A DNA stretch of 64,000 nucleotides, taken from contig NC_081828.1 in assembly GCF_030867095.1 (NCBI RefSeq), positions 218,643,978 through 218,707,977 of the forward strand. Reading direction: 5' to 3'. Below, piece by piece: positions 43,546-54,860 of this stretch; the stretch's first letter is position 1; each line of letters opens with the position of its first letter. The notes under the pieces were generated by a model. It was not told the DNA's origin, did no database searches, and saw only the letters and a list, made by a program, of their open reading frames with translations. This stretch comes from Alligator mississippiensis. Its lineage: Eukaryota > Chordata > Crocodylia > Alligatoridae. Position numbers and translations under genes: made by a program.

Positions 43546-46460
43546 AATTTATAAATTTGTTATAATTTTCCATGAAGATGCTGGGGTTGCTTCCACTACA
43601 AATAAATGAGCCATTAGCAAAGATTAAAGGCATTTATGTTTATGAATGACCAAGCAGACAGGAAGGAGGAAAGGCTTGAGTGGGGGTGGGGCAGGAAGGG
43701 AGGTGAACAGGAAGGAATGAGGGAGCAACAAAAGTCAAGGGGATTACTCCCAGGTGTGGTGAAGCACCACCCTCCTGCTAATCCAACACCCCAAATCCAC
43801 AGTCTCAGGGTTTTCTCTCTGGGCCACACAGTCCTTAGACACTGGTGGGGGGTAGAGAAGATGAAACATCCAAAGTTACACAGCACAAGCCACCACATCT
43901 TCCCAAAATGCTGCTGGCCCCATACCACTGTCATAGTCCTGAACCCCTGCTGCCCTTAGTGTTGCTGAAAGGGGTATGGTGGGTTGGGTCTATGTCCCAT
44001 TTGTGTCCAACAGAGACGATCAAAGCCCCCAGGGGGCTCTTCTGCTTGGTTCCAGTGAGAATGGATGCTTGTATCATTTGCAATGACCGTCTTGCCTTTT
44101 CAATGGTCTTTCATGGTTTCACCACTCCAGGGTCCTTACTTCTTCAAGGCTGCTGTTTGGTAGCTGCTCCCATTTCACAACCCTGAAGACTGTTTTTTAA
44201 TCCAAGCAAAAAACATTAACTCTGGTGGGGAAACATTAACTCAAGTAAACATTAGGGTGAGCATGAGTTCACTTCAAAACTCATTGCCCCTATCTTCCCA
44301 AGTGCATCTTCTGCCTCAGGGGCTCATGGCAATTTAAAACAGGACCTGTGTTGTAGGCCAGTAGTGGGTGTTTCTGCACTGAGCCACCCACCTCACTGCA
44401 CCCAACCAAAAACCATGTTCCGAGTGTCTCCCCTGGGGCACCTATGTCTGGCCAACCCCCTTTCTGGAGCCCACTCACAAGCCTGGGGTAACAGCTGTCA
44501 CCACCTGGACTCGGGTCTTTGTTAGTGCTCTGTGCCATCCAGGGTACACAGACCCTATTAACCTTGGGGATGCTTAACCCAGGAGGGGATTTTGGGGTGC
44601 TTTTATTAGCCTGAAACATTCACAGGCAGCCTCTAGTACAGCAAGAAAGGAAAAAGCTGAGCCCACCTTATCAAGCCTAGCAAAGTGAGTTAATGAGGCT
44701 GGCCCCTTTCCTCTTAAGAGCACACAGAAAGACGTGCTAAAACAGGTAGATTTAGTGATCAAAGAGGGATAGGGTAAGGATGGAATACAAACAGCAGAAT
44801 ATAGAAGGAAAACCCACCTTGAAGAAATCAATATAGGCTGGTTAGCCTGTTGGTATACGACTAGAACACTTACACCTAAACCTAGCTAGATTTCAGGTAA
44901 GTTACTCACATCTACCCCCAGAGAATTGTGGAGGCCCATAGCTTGACTCAGTAACCCAAAGATGTCTCTCCTGCCCACAAGGTGGAGGGACCCTTTAAAT
45001 AACCTTTCAGACCTCATCACCTGGCCTCAACCATAAACCAGTATCCTCAGACCACGGCTGATGCTGGCAGGTCAGTTTGATAAACGTGAGCACCCTCAGG
45101 TGAGGGTTTGGGGTCACACAGGACAATGAAAGAGTGAGCTCCCCACCTCTCTCAGCAATTTCTCCTGGTTAGGTGGAAACAGCAGCCAGAGTTTAGGGCA
45201 GAGGGGCTGGGCAACATCAGAGCAGGAAGGCAGACAGAGAGGGTGATTTACTGAGGGGTGATTTATCCACACTCTCCACTTGTAAATGGTGCTTTAATTA
45301 AGCCAGCCCAGTAGGCTATTGGCTTGCTTGGCAACAGGACTTCACTGTTGACTCATATCTACCTCTGCTACATCCCCCCCTGTCCTCTCCTGCAGTGCTG
45401 CAACCTAACTATCCATCCCCACTCATGATATGGTCTTTCAGGTTGTGCAGTAATAAGCAGTGACGCTGATGCTCCTCCCTTCAGCAACAGGAAACTTCGT
45501 GTCAGTGAGAAGTCTCTGTGGTGCTGCTGCTTGCAAAGACTGCTCTTCCCAGAAAAACTTCTGCTTAGACCCAGACAGGGGTGGTTCTTGCAAGAAGGGG
45601 TCAGTTGCTTAGTGCCCTCCCTCCCTGCAGCTGCGCACACACATGCATTCTCACAGCGTGAGTGTAAGTTTGTTCAGTCTTCACTTGGGAACTCTGCATT
45701 GAGTTCTGGGTGCCTGCAAAGCTACTTTACTGGCAGAAGCACCTGGGTGGACTTGTGCCCGTTGTCCTCAGTTACTGGCCAGCCCCGAGGACAGCGCTGG
45801 ATTAGCAAGCAGTACAGAGAAGGTAAAAAAAAAGGGGGTGGGGGGGAGGTTCTGTGTGTGTGACTGTGTGCACATGTGTACACCAGATTTTGCATGGTTA
45901 TTTCAATTTAATTTAAAATACTCTTTTGACCTAAACTGAGTTGAATTTTGGAGATGCTGCTACAGCTCTTGAATAGTATTGAAAAGTAAATAGCAGTGCT
46001 TACTGCTTGCTTTTTCTTTTCCCGTTAGCTCTTATTTGAAACTGAAAGCAGAATGCAGGGCAGGACGGCACTTTAAACAATAACTCCTTCAGTCAGTCTC
46101 TGCAGTGCCACCCCTATTTTCTGCCTGGCTAGACTAAACCAACTAACTACCTCTCTGGAAATGACAGCACAGCTCTCAGCCTGGGTTGGGGACTAGACTG
46201 TTACATTCTCATGCAAGTGATGTGAATTCCCACAGGGGAAGGGAGCCTGGACCCGGCACCCCACAGTCTCAGGTGGGTCTTCTCATCGGTATGCTGCTGG
46301 GCCAGAAGTGGGATAGATGGATACTCTCCCTTGCTTCTTGGTCAGCTTCAGCTTGGGGACTTCACACTGCATTCATGTGAGTCCTCAGTGGAGAAGAACC
46401 ATGGCCAAGTGGACATGGACTTGCACTGAATGGCTACCAAGCATGTGCAAGAGCTGCACA
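43546..46460. other. Largely unassigned sequence
   Basis: No gene recognised. A possible untranslated first exon of the downstream GIMAP gene could end at 45,822 (AGAGAAG/GTAAAA), since the next supported acceptor is at 48,688; this is weak. A GT-rich tract follows at 45,850-45,880. Confidence 0.35.
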
Positions 46461-46462
46461 AG

Positions 46463-46717
46463 GGGCACATCTACACAATAATTAATATGCTGTAATTGTG
46501 GTGAATAAAGTTTAATGCCTGTAATCACAGATACTAACTTAATGTGCCATAGTTGATGCTACCATGCATTAGTGCCAGCTCATGCTTTTTAAGCGATGCT
46601 AATGCTCAGTAGACAAATTCTACTGTGCATTAACGCATTAGCACGTTTTTTTCATGCTGCACTAATGCACAGTACACTTGGTCTACTGAGCTGTTAGTAT
46701 CTCACGTAGACATGCCC
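46463..46717. mobile_element. Short GGGCA-type DNA transposon (MITE)
   Basis: Left end GGGCACATCTACAC; the right end ACGTAGACATGCCC is its imperfect reverse complement. It is 255 bp, AT-rich, with reiterated GCATTAGTGC/GCACTAATGC inside. No coding capacity. Confidence 0.7.
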
Positions 46718-46849
46718 AGGGTGTAATGATAACTGTGCACATGAGACTCAGGCCGTTACCTGAGACTAAGGAGAATGTTGTTGGATGAAAGACACAGAAA
46801 GCAGTAGCGGCTGTCAGTACTAGTTAGGCCTGGAGAGGTTAGAGAGAGT

Positions 46850-47560
46850 TGGGAGGTGGGTGACAACAATGACAAAGGGTTGGAAAGAAAGTCTTACTAG
46901 AGGGGCTGAAGGAGCTGGGCATGTCCTGGTAGTAGAAAAAACAGTTCAGAGGGGACATGAGAGCAGTTTTCAAATACCTGAAGGCCTGGCATGGGGAAAA
47001 AGGAAAGCAAGTTTCCTCTCTTGCTGCAGAGAGGAGGACATGGACCAATGGCTTGAAGTTGCAGCAAAGTAGTTTTAGATTGGACATCAGGAAAACCGTC
47101 TTCACTGTAAAACAGCGAGGCCATGGAATAGATGCTGAGGGAAGGGGTGGACTCTCCATCATTGTGGGTGTTGAAAAGATGTTGAACAGGCAGTGGGATG
47201 ATCTAGGTGTAGCTCTGCATATGTTCTACTACGGGTATTTCCCAGGTTTCTGGGCTTTGCTGGTTGCCACATGGGGCCAAGAAGGAGTTCTTGTCCCACC
47301 TCCGCTGTACTGCTACATCAGGGATTTTGTAAGCCTCCCTTTGAGGGGCTGGGTGCTATCTGCAGCCCTGGCTGGGGACTTTGACTGGGCTGCACCAACC
47401 CTCCTTCAGGGGCTTAAAGCTGGAGGTTCCTGGCTAGAGGGTCTTGCCCTTTGCTCAGGGTCAGACTGGTGCTGCATTTGGGGTCAGGAAGAAATTTTAC
47501 CCCCAGTCATATTGCTGAAGGCTGTGAAGATCGTTGCCTTCCTTTACATTAGGGCATGAC
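46850..47560 (+). mobile_element. Ancient LINE 3' end (L3/CR1-like) with 3' UTR
   Basis: 46,940-47,215 encodes MRAVFKYLKAWHGEKGKQVS, SSFRLDIRKTVFTVKQR and LNRQWDDLG, the C-terminus of an L3/CR1-type RT. The following non-coding part (47,225-47,560) contains GGGTCAGGAAGAAATTTTAC and recurs at 56,138-56,335. Confidence 0.65.
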
Positions 47561-48194
47561 CCTCCTCCTGGGATCTCTGAAGCAGTGGAGTTAGGTGTGG
47601 CTGTGATGTCTTGTGTTGTGTTAAGGTTGTGTTAAGGCTGACTCTGTAGTTTTGCTAAGAGGTTGGACAGTAGATTTGTGTGGGATGGGTTGGCCAGGGT
47701 AGACAGTGGAAGCAGGGCTCACGTCCCACAGAGCAGCAACACACTTTGAGCCACACAAAGTCAGGCTCCCTCCTGCTTGTTCTCCTTCTGTCCCCAAGAT
47801 GCTGTCCCACTTTTTTTTCCCCTGACCTAGCCACACCAGGAAGGTGCTCTTAGCCTGGCTGGGTGATTAGGCTGTTCCACTGTAATGTGGGAGGATCTCA
47901 TGCCCTTATGAGCAGGTGATCCTGGGACCTGCACTCCCCAGTCTTGGCTGTCCCCTTTTGCCCTGCTCTAACCACTTGGCTACTGGGCAAAAGGTCAGAT
48001 GGGGGGTCCTCCTCTCCTGCTTTTTGGTCAGTACAAGTTTGCACTATGCCTCTGTGCATCCTCAGTGGGGCACAGTGTGCAAATGAGTGCAAACGGACCT
48101 AGGCCTCTACAGTGCAGCACTAAACAGCTGCCAAACAGGTGCTGTAGTTGCAAAGAGTTAAACTGTGACTGCTTTCAGGAGGCTCAGGCCCTTA

Positions 48195-48345
48195 AATGAA
48201 TCCTGGAATCCGAGAGAGGGAGGCCTGGACGAGACCCCCGGAGGTCACATCTAGCCTAACCCCTGCCTGAGGCAGGATCAGCCCTGTCCAAATCGTGCCA
48301 AGCAAATCCAGTGTCTAACCCATGAGTAAAACTGCACAGAAAACC
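48195..48345 (-). mobile_element. CR1-type 3' fragment
   Basis: GGAGGTCACATCTAGCCTAA followed by CCCCTGCCTGAGGCAGGATC and AGCCCTGTCCAAA is a CR1-superfamily terminus on minus. A related one lies at 54,725. The flanks 47,561-48,194 and 48,346-48,688 hold nothing I recognise. Confidence 0.65.
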
Positions 48346-48706
48346 TTGACACAACACAAGACGTTTCCACCCGAGATTAAGAATGTAGTGGGGTGACCAA
48401 AAACTGTAAGTCCCTGACGTGTCTTAGCAGTGAAAGAGGAACTGCCCTAAGCATGGATGAGATCTTAATATTAACTGATTTAAAAGAAATGAAAAAACAA
48501 AGCTCTCAGTAGCTGCTGTCAAGAAACTTCCAAATGGGTTTTAACTTTCCCCAGCTCCAAATCACTCCTTCTTTCTGCAGCTGCATCGTCTCTTTACGAG
48601 GCAACCTCTCCTCTGTGTTTTCTCTGACTTCTGTGCAGTTACAAAAAGGCTTTCTCAGAAGCCTAATGCTTTTACTTTTGTTCTGTAGGTGATCACCGAC
48701 ACCACT

Positions 48707-51700
48707 ATGGGAGGAAATGCAAGTTCAGTGAGTATCACACCAGGCCCTTGTACTGCAAATTCAAGCTCAGTGGTTCTCAGCCTTTTTAGACTCAAGGCCC
48801 TCCTCAGAAAACACCAGCTCTCAGCATTCACTCCTTTGTTGACTCCAGAAAAACACTAGGGCAATTCTTCTGTTGCCAGGAACTCAGCAAGGCGGCAGCA
48901 GCCAGAATGGTTTGGATGCTCTGGATTCCTATTTGAAATCTCTGGGTTTATCTCATGCATGATGCTAAGGTGTCTGCCCACCTAACACTGTAAATCCTGC
49001 CTGTCCCCTCGTGGGACCCTGGTTGAGAACCACGGTTCCAGCACATGGGAATTTGGGGGGTTGTGTCTCCAGGGAGATCAGCTTTGTTCTGTGGCTTCAT
49101 GCCATCCTTGCTCTAGTCCCTAGCCCTGCACCAGGGGTTGCATGTGATGGAGATGCTGCAGGGAACAGCTGCTGGGAGCTGTGTCTGGGCAGTGAGGATG
49201 AGGGTAGGGTGTGATCTAACGTTCAGCTCCATTCACCCCTGGTTTGTGAATAGAGGGGCTCCTGAGTGCTTCACAGGGGCATTCATGCAGGGGGGCTGGG
49301 AACTTGTCTCTGTACGTTCCTGTTTCACCTGCCCTGTATTTCTGCGTTGCAGCTTTGTATTAACCTCATTTCATTTTTTCAAACAAACTTTTCAGCCAGA
49401 GATATTGCAAGAACAGGAAAAAGGTAAGGAAACAGCCCGTGCACTGCTCATGTTCTTGCATTTCTTCTCAGCTCAAATTTTCCTTTCGTGAACGTGGAAG
49501 TCTAGATGTCCCCAGGACCTTATCCCTGCTTTAGAAATATCCCTGTCCACCCAGTAGACTTCCCCGGGTTCCATGGTTCCCTTGCCTTAACCTCTGCAGC
49601 AAATGCTTTAAACAAGACGTGCTCATGTGTTGCAAACACTGATGATTTTCAGTCCTTGGCCTTTCCTAGTCAAGGGTGGCAACTGGGCCAACTATCTCAT
49701 CTTTGCTGTCAGACGGGCACAGGCTACTCCTTTCTAAAAATACTTAGAGTGGGAGCAACCTTTTTGGCAGGTGGCCACAACATAATCCCTGACCCCACTA
49801 AATACTGCTTTAACCCCCCTCCCTGATCTGCTGCTCAGCTTCCTGCTCCCTGCTCTCTCTGCTCCTGTTTCCCCTGCTCCCTGCTGGATCTGCCACATGC
49901 CGTACACTGAGGCTGCTCCGGCCGCTTGTGGCACGTGTGCTACAGGTTGGCCACCCTGGTCCATGACTATATTTCAGCCCCTCAACCAGCAGAGCTGCAC
50001 GGGTGCAACGATCCTCCTCTTGAAACTCACCCTTCGACGGCTGCAGCCCCTTTACAGGCACAACCATTGCAAGGTCAGTAATGCTCTTCTGTTTTCCCAG
50101 TCCCTGAATTTCTTCTGCCTTCGCAAGCAGCTAGCTCTCTCCAGGCTACGCTTCTGCCTCGTGGCTTCATGGACAGGGTGGGGAGAATGGTCTGGGGCTC
50201 AACGCAGGTGTTCGCTGCACTTTTTACACTGAGGGCTGGGACATGAGCACTGTGGAGGGAAACTCTCCTCTGCAGCTAGACCGCAGAGCCCGAGCAGGGA
50301 GGTGCAGAGCACTTTGTGCACGGGGGAGGCTGGTGCCCTCAGCATAGTGATGCAGCCCTGCCAAAAGGCCTTCAACCCCTTGATTCCTCCATCAGTTCCT
50401 CCACCTGGGAGAGAGCCCTGGGCATCTCGCCATCACCTTGCCCTGTCTGGAGCTCCTCCAGCAGTTTCTTCCTGTTAGTTCCTCCCTTTTTCCTTTACTG
50501 TTCCCTGCTGCCTACTCCTGATTTTCCTCCCTTCTTTTCCCATTTCCCCTTTTTCTATTTTCACTACTTCTTCTTCTCTTTCACAGTCTTTTTCCCAGTT
50601 CTTTTACCCTCACAACTATAACATTAAAGGCAAAAGGCCTGTTTCTCATGGTACGAAATGCCCCAGTCTCCAGGTAGAGTCAGTGGTCACTCACCTGCTC
50701 ACATGACTGAAAATCCTGCCCCAGATGAAATCCTGGCAGCAACGCGGTAAAGGTCTGGGGGTGGCAGTGCACTGCAGAGGCAAGGTGAGCCAGGAGTGTG
50801 ATGCTGCTACAAAAAACCAGCAAATACAATTTGGGGTTGCATTACCAGAAGTGTTGTAGCAATGAGGAGAGAGCCCAGCTCTGCTGGATGCTGGTTAGAC
50901 CTCAGCTGCAGGATGATGTGAAGTTCAGGGATCTGAATTTGAAGGAGGGGGTAGAGACATTGCAGCAGATCCTGAGATGAGTGACACAGAGGGAAAAGGG
51001 GCTGGAAATATATTTCATTCAGAGAAAAATTGATTCCAGGGTGACAAGACAGCAGCTTCTCAGTACCCGAAAGGCTGCCATGAAGAAGATGGAGATACAT
51101 AATCCTCTCTTGTTATGAGGGGCAGGACACATGGCAGTGGCTTAAATTGCAGGAGACCAAATTTAGGAGAAATATCAGGAGAATTGCCCTAAGTGATCAC
51201 AGCAGTGGATGGAACAATCTGCTGAGACAGTTCAGGAGTCTCATTAGGAGGGGTTTCTGAGATGAGGCTGGATGTACATCAATCTAGGGTGGCTGAGGAA
51301 CAGGGAATCCAGCCTTTATATTGGGGTGGTGGAGGACAGGATGCCCCAAGGTATCTTTCAGTCCAGGGTCCCTGTGACAGCTAGGGAGCCCACCTTCTAG
51401 CTCTCCAGTGCATCTGTCTGTTAGTCCCATATTGCTGCTGTGATACCAGGGAGAGCTGAGCACTGCCTTGCCCCACTCCAGCCCAGCTGTCCCTACTCTG
51501 CACAGAGGGGCTGTCTGGGAGGGGAACCAAGGCTTCCAGGGACAACTGGCTGACCATGCTCACCCCCCCCTGTGCTGCCCAGTCCCCACATGCCCAGCAT
51601 CTCCAGGCCAGTGAGCTGAGCCCTCGCAGCATCTCGAGAAACAGAAGCAGAAACCTCACAAGCAGCTGCTGTTACTTGACTGCCTTTACGGTGACCCTTT

Positions 51701-52729
51701 CTCCCCACAGGCCCAGGCCTCAGCATCCAGCACCCCGGGAAATCTGAGCTGAGGGTTGTTCTCGTTGGTAAAACTGGATGTGGGAAAAGTGCAACAGGAA
51801 ACACCATCCTGGGGGGAGAGCCTTTTGTGTCTAAAATCACAGCTGGATCAGTAACAACAAAATGTACTAAGATGATGATCACGCGGGATGGCAGAAAACT
51901 GGTGGTGGTTGATACTCCTGGTTTATTTGACACAAAAGTTTCTTTAAATGAAACTGCAAAAGAAATAGGGCGCTGTGTGGTTGTCTCCTCCCCAGGTCCC
52001 CACGCCATCGTTCTGGTCATGCAGCTGGGGCGTTTCACTGAGGAGGAGAAAGAGACAGTTGCTCGAATACAAGATATATTTGGGGAAGAGGCTGTTCGAT
52101 ACATGATCTTCTTGTTCACCAGAAAGGACGATTTACAGGGGGGGAACTTAGAGGACTTTTTAAAAGCACTTGATGACAAAGATCTCCAGCAGCTGCTGGA
52201 TAAATGTGGAAGGCGCTGCTTGGCTTTCAACAACAAAGCAACAGGACAGGAGCAGCAGGACCAGGTCTCTGAGCTGACAGGAATGATCGATGCGATGGTG
52301 GAGAAGAATGGAGGTGAGCACTACACCAATGAAATGTATGAGTATGCTCAGAGGCAGCTTCAAGTGAAAATGGAGGAGCTCAGGAAAAACTACACTGAAC
52401 AGATGGAAAGAGAAAGAGAGGAAAAGAAATCTCAGCTGGACGAGGAACATAAGAAGGTGGATGAGGAATTAAGGGAGAGAATAGAGGAGTTAAAAAAATG
52501 CAGCCCAGTTGATCAAAACACTTTATCATCCCTAGAACAAGAAGCCCAAAAGAAGAAGGAAGCCATTCAGCAAAAAATGGAGAAAGAGCTACAGGAAATT
52601 AGTGACCGCTACCAGAAACTTCTAAATAACCTCCGGGAAGAAGCTGACAATGATGTTTCTATAATAGAGTTTGTTTTAAAGAAATTTGAAGCGATATTTT
52701 CAAAAATCAAAAACTGGTTCAAATCATAA
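48707..52729 (+). CDS. GIMAP7-like: GIMAP7-like GTPase with N-myristoylation signal
   Basis: Three coding exons join cleanly. Exon 48,689-48,727 has its ATG at 48,707 (A at -3, G at +4), seven codons, and donor GTGAGT in phase 0. Exon 49,396-49,423 has acceptor TTTTCAG and donor GTAAGG in phase 1. Exon 51,711-52,729 has acceptor CCCCACAG. The product is 355 residues. MGGNASSP fits the myristoylation rule (Gly2, Ser6). G1 is GKTGCGKS (36-43), G3 is DTPGLFD (84-90), the conserved box SSPGPHAIVLVMQLGRF ends with Arg124 aligned to the catalytic Arg103 of human GIMAP7, then come FTRKDD (G4) and AFNNKATGQ (G5). A long coiled coil (about 230-330) and an amphipathic tail (FEAIFSKIKNWFKS) resemble GIMAP7; there is no transmembrane segment. 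It is expected to be a GTP-dependent dimerising scaffold at lymphocyte membranes or lipid droplets (family knowledge). A possible AATAAA lies far downstream at 54,358. Confidence 0.93.
48768..49035 (+). mobile_element. Charlie-type hAT MITE in the first GIMAP7-like intron
   Basis: Begins CAGTGGTTCTCAGCCTTTTT and ends CCTGGTTGAGAACCACGG, an inverted pair. The flanks TTCAAGCT and TTCCAGCA agree at 6 of 8 positions. It starts only 40 bases after the donor of the first coding exon. Confidence 0.88.
49747..49963. mobile_element. hAT MITE in the second GIMAP7-like intron
   Basis: The left end GAGTGGGAGCAACCTTTTTG and the right end, read inverted as CCAGGGTGGCCAACCTGTAG, are the typical GGTGGCCAACCTG-type hAT termini. 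The interior is CT-rich and non-coding. Confidence 0.6.
50750..51300 (+). mobile_element. Ancient L3/CR1-like LINE fragment in GIMAP intron 2
   Basis: Degenerate matches to the C-terminal LINE region are visible in CTGGTTAGACCTCAGCTGCA, AGGAGACCAAATTTAGGAGA and ATCTGCTGAGACAGTTCAGG. No long frame survives. Confidence 0.5.
51410..51710 (+). repeat. Intron segment duplicated at 2,192-2,475
   Basis: The last ~300 bases of intron 2 are homologous, in inverted orientation, to the flank of the broken GIMAP copy near the start of the window. This marks a shared segmental duplication. Confidence 0.7.
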
Positions 52730-52770
52730 TGCTTACATTACCATAATTTCTGTTTCTCAAATGGTGCTAC

Positions 52771-53436
52771 CTTAAGGCGTGTGTAGACGAAACAGAGGAC
52801 CTAAACTGAAGAGGTGGGTTTTAAAAAACACCACTTTAATTTAGGGCTTATTAAATCCCTGTATCGTGCACACACCCCGCTGACTCGCCTGCCTCTCTGG
52901 CAGGGAGGGGAGGGTGAGCTGCTGGAGGGTGAAGTGGTCCCTGGGCTGCAGAGGGGCTGATGCTTTCCCCCATGGCAGTGGTGCTCCCTTTTCCCCCCTG
53001 CCCCCAGCATCCACGGGCATCTGGCTCAGGTGGTCCTGGGGGAAGCACAGCCATGAAGGCAAGCACCAGGCCCCCACACAGCTCAGGGAGACAGGCAGGC
53101 TCCTGGTGGGGGGGTGTTGGAAATCAGGCTTGCCGCTTTTCTTGGGCAGAGCTACTTTCCCAGGCTTCCTGCACAGTCGCGGAGCTGCATGGAGCCTGGT
53201 GCTTTGCTCGGTGGCTGTAGGGGCAGCAAATTAAAACTCCTTGAAGTTCTAGTTTGCTTTGCCCCAAGTCATTTAAGGTGCATTATGCCACCAAATTTCC
53301 TGCAGCAGCTTGAATTAATGTACAATACACCACTGAGGGGTGCAAACACTGACACCATTAAAGCGGTGCAAAAACATTTAGCCCTCTTTAAAGTGAGAGG
53401 CATGTGTGCACAACGTTTTGTCTACACACGGTCTTA
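52771..53436. mobile_element. Non-autonomous DNA transposon next to the GIMAP7-like stop
   Basis: The left end CTTAAGGCGTGTGTAGACGA is matched by the right end read inverted, CTAAGACCGTGTGTAGACAA. It is 666 bp, with a GC-rich middle and AT-rich subterminal parts. It begins 41 bases after the stop codon, so most of the gene's 3' UTR is probably transposon-derived. Overlapping frames in 52,801-53,234 are composition artefacts. Confidence 0.7.
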
Positions 53437-54004
53437 GTTCAGTCATCATAAGTAGGTTTTGCTTCCTTGAAAAACTTTAACACCCCCTGGTAATTCTGTG
53501 TAGTAGATTATCTGTGTATAAGTTTTTTAGTCATCTCCCAACACAGCCTGTGGCCAGTTTCTACATGGTCTGGAAAAAAATTGGACTGTTATGATTTGTT
53601 CTTTATTAGTGTGACTATAGAAAAAACCCTTGCAGACCTGACAACCAGCATGGCCAGCAAAGTAAAGGAGCCATTACCATGTTCAGCTAAATTAGGAATG
53701 AGATTAAATTAAGCAGAGCACAAGGCCTGAAAGGAGACATTATAAGGCATGATATAATCCAAATATTCTATATTGTAGTTTTCTTTTATAGTAACCGAGG
53801 TAACCACGTGTATTAGATGCTGTTTTGCTGTAATAGATATATTTCTGTTAAGATTCTTAGATAAGTTGTAAAAACAAAGCAGCCTTTTTTATGGAACACA
53901 GTGCATTTTGGAGAAGAGAAAACAGCCCAGTGGCAAATAATATCCTAGAACGGTGAAGGAAGGAGAAATCCTTCCTCCCAAAGTGTAACTTGCACAGACA
54001 GACA

Positions 54005-54132
54005 TAACAGGTGGATATATATCTTGCTGGGGTCACTTGATCTCAGCTGACTTCCTGCCTGTGGTGGGAGGGCTGGACGCAGTGATCTCATGAGGTCCCT
54101 TCCAGCCCCTAATGTCTAGGAAATCTATGCAT
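54005..54132 (+). mobile_element. CR1 3' terminus
   Basis: TATCTTGCTGGGGTCACTTG followed by GCTGACTTCCTGCC, TGAGGTCCCTTCCAGCCC and the tail TAATGTCTAGGAAATCTATG. It is 5'-truncated. 53,437-54,004 shows nothing recognised. Confidence 0.85.
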
Positions 54133-54724
54133 CCAACTCTTTTTATGGCCACAAGAAAACTGGTTCAGTCCATTTCCAAAAGTTTTGGTAACAAAAACAC
54201 ATTTTAATTAAACCAATCTGTTATTAGAATATTAAAACCAACCATCTACAAACATGGGCCTTTCCAGGCAGTAGAGGTAAAAATCTGTGTTGTGCCATCA
54301 TGGGCAACCAGATGGACTTTGGGATAAGCGTTAGTTTCTCTTTTTGGAGGTGCAAGCAATAAAAGTTTGGGCTGCAGACCTGTTTCTGCCTCTTTTATCA
54401 GTAGCCAACCTGCAAGGTTACCTGCGATCCAGGGAACAGGGCACAGAATGACTTCTACCTATAACCCGAACCCTGCCGCAGGCCATTCTTCCCATATTGC
54501 GCTCCCTGTCTCAGGCTTCAGTTTAAATCTCATTCTTTGGCCCCCAAACAGCAGGAGCTGAGTGCCACTCCAAATTTTGCATAGGTTCAGGGACCAGTGG
54601 TAATAGTTGCCCCATTGGAGATGGTTTGGGTAGTCCTTTTTACATGGTTTATGGTGAAAAGGTACCTCCACGTCCCCTTGTCTGACCCGTGATCATGAGT
54701 GATTTAAGGTCTGCCTGAACTAAA

Positions 54725-54860
54725 GCCATAGAGTCCTGGAGAAGTATCTGGAAGGTACTTCCAGAGGTCACAACTAGCCCAAACCCCTGCCTGAGTCAAA
54801 ATCAGCCCTGTCCAAACCATCCCATACAAGTCACGGATGGCATGGAGCAAGTAACCAGTG
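54725..54860 (-). mobile_element. CR1-type 3' fragment
   Basis: CAGAGGTCACAACTAGCCCA followed by AACCCCTGCCTGAGTCAAAA is a minus-strand CR1 terminus, sister to that at 48,195. Confidence 0.65.

Noticed and set aside
51493-52236. 247-codon minus-strand frame
   Set aside because: Exact antisense of the GIMAP7-like GTPase exon.
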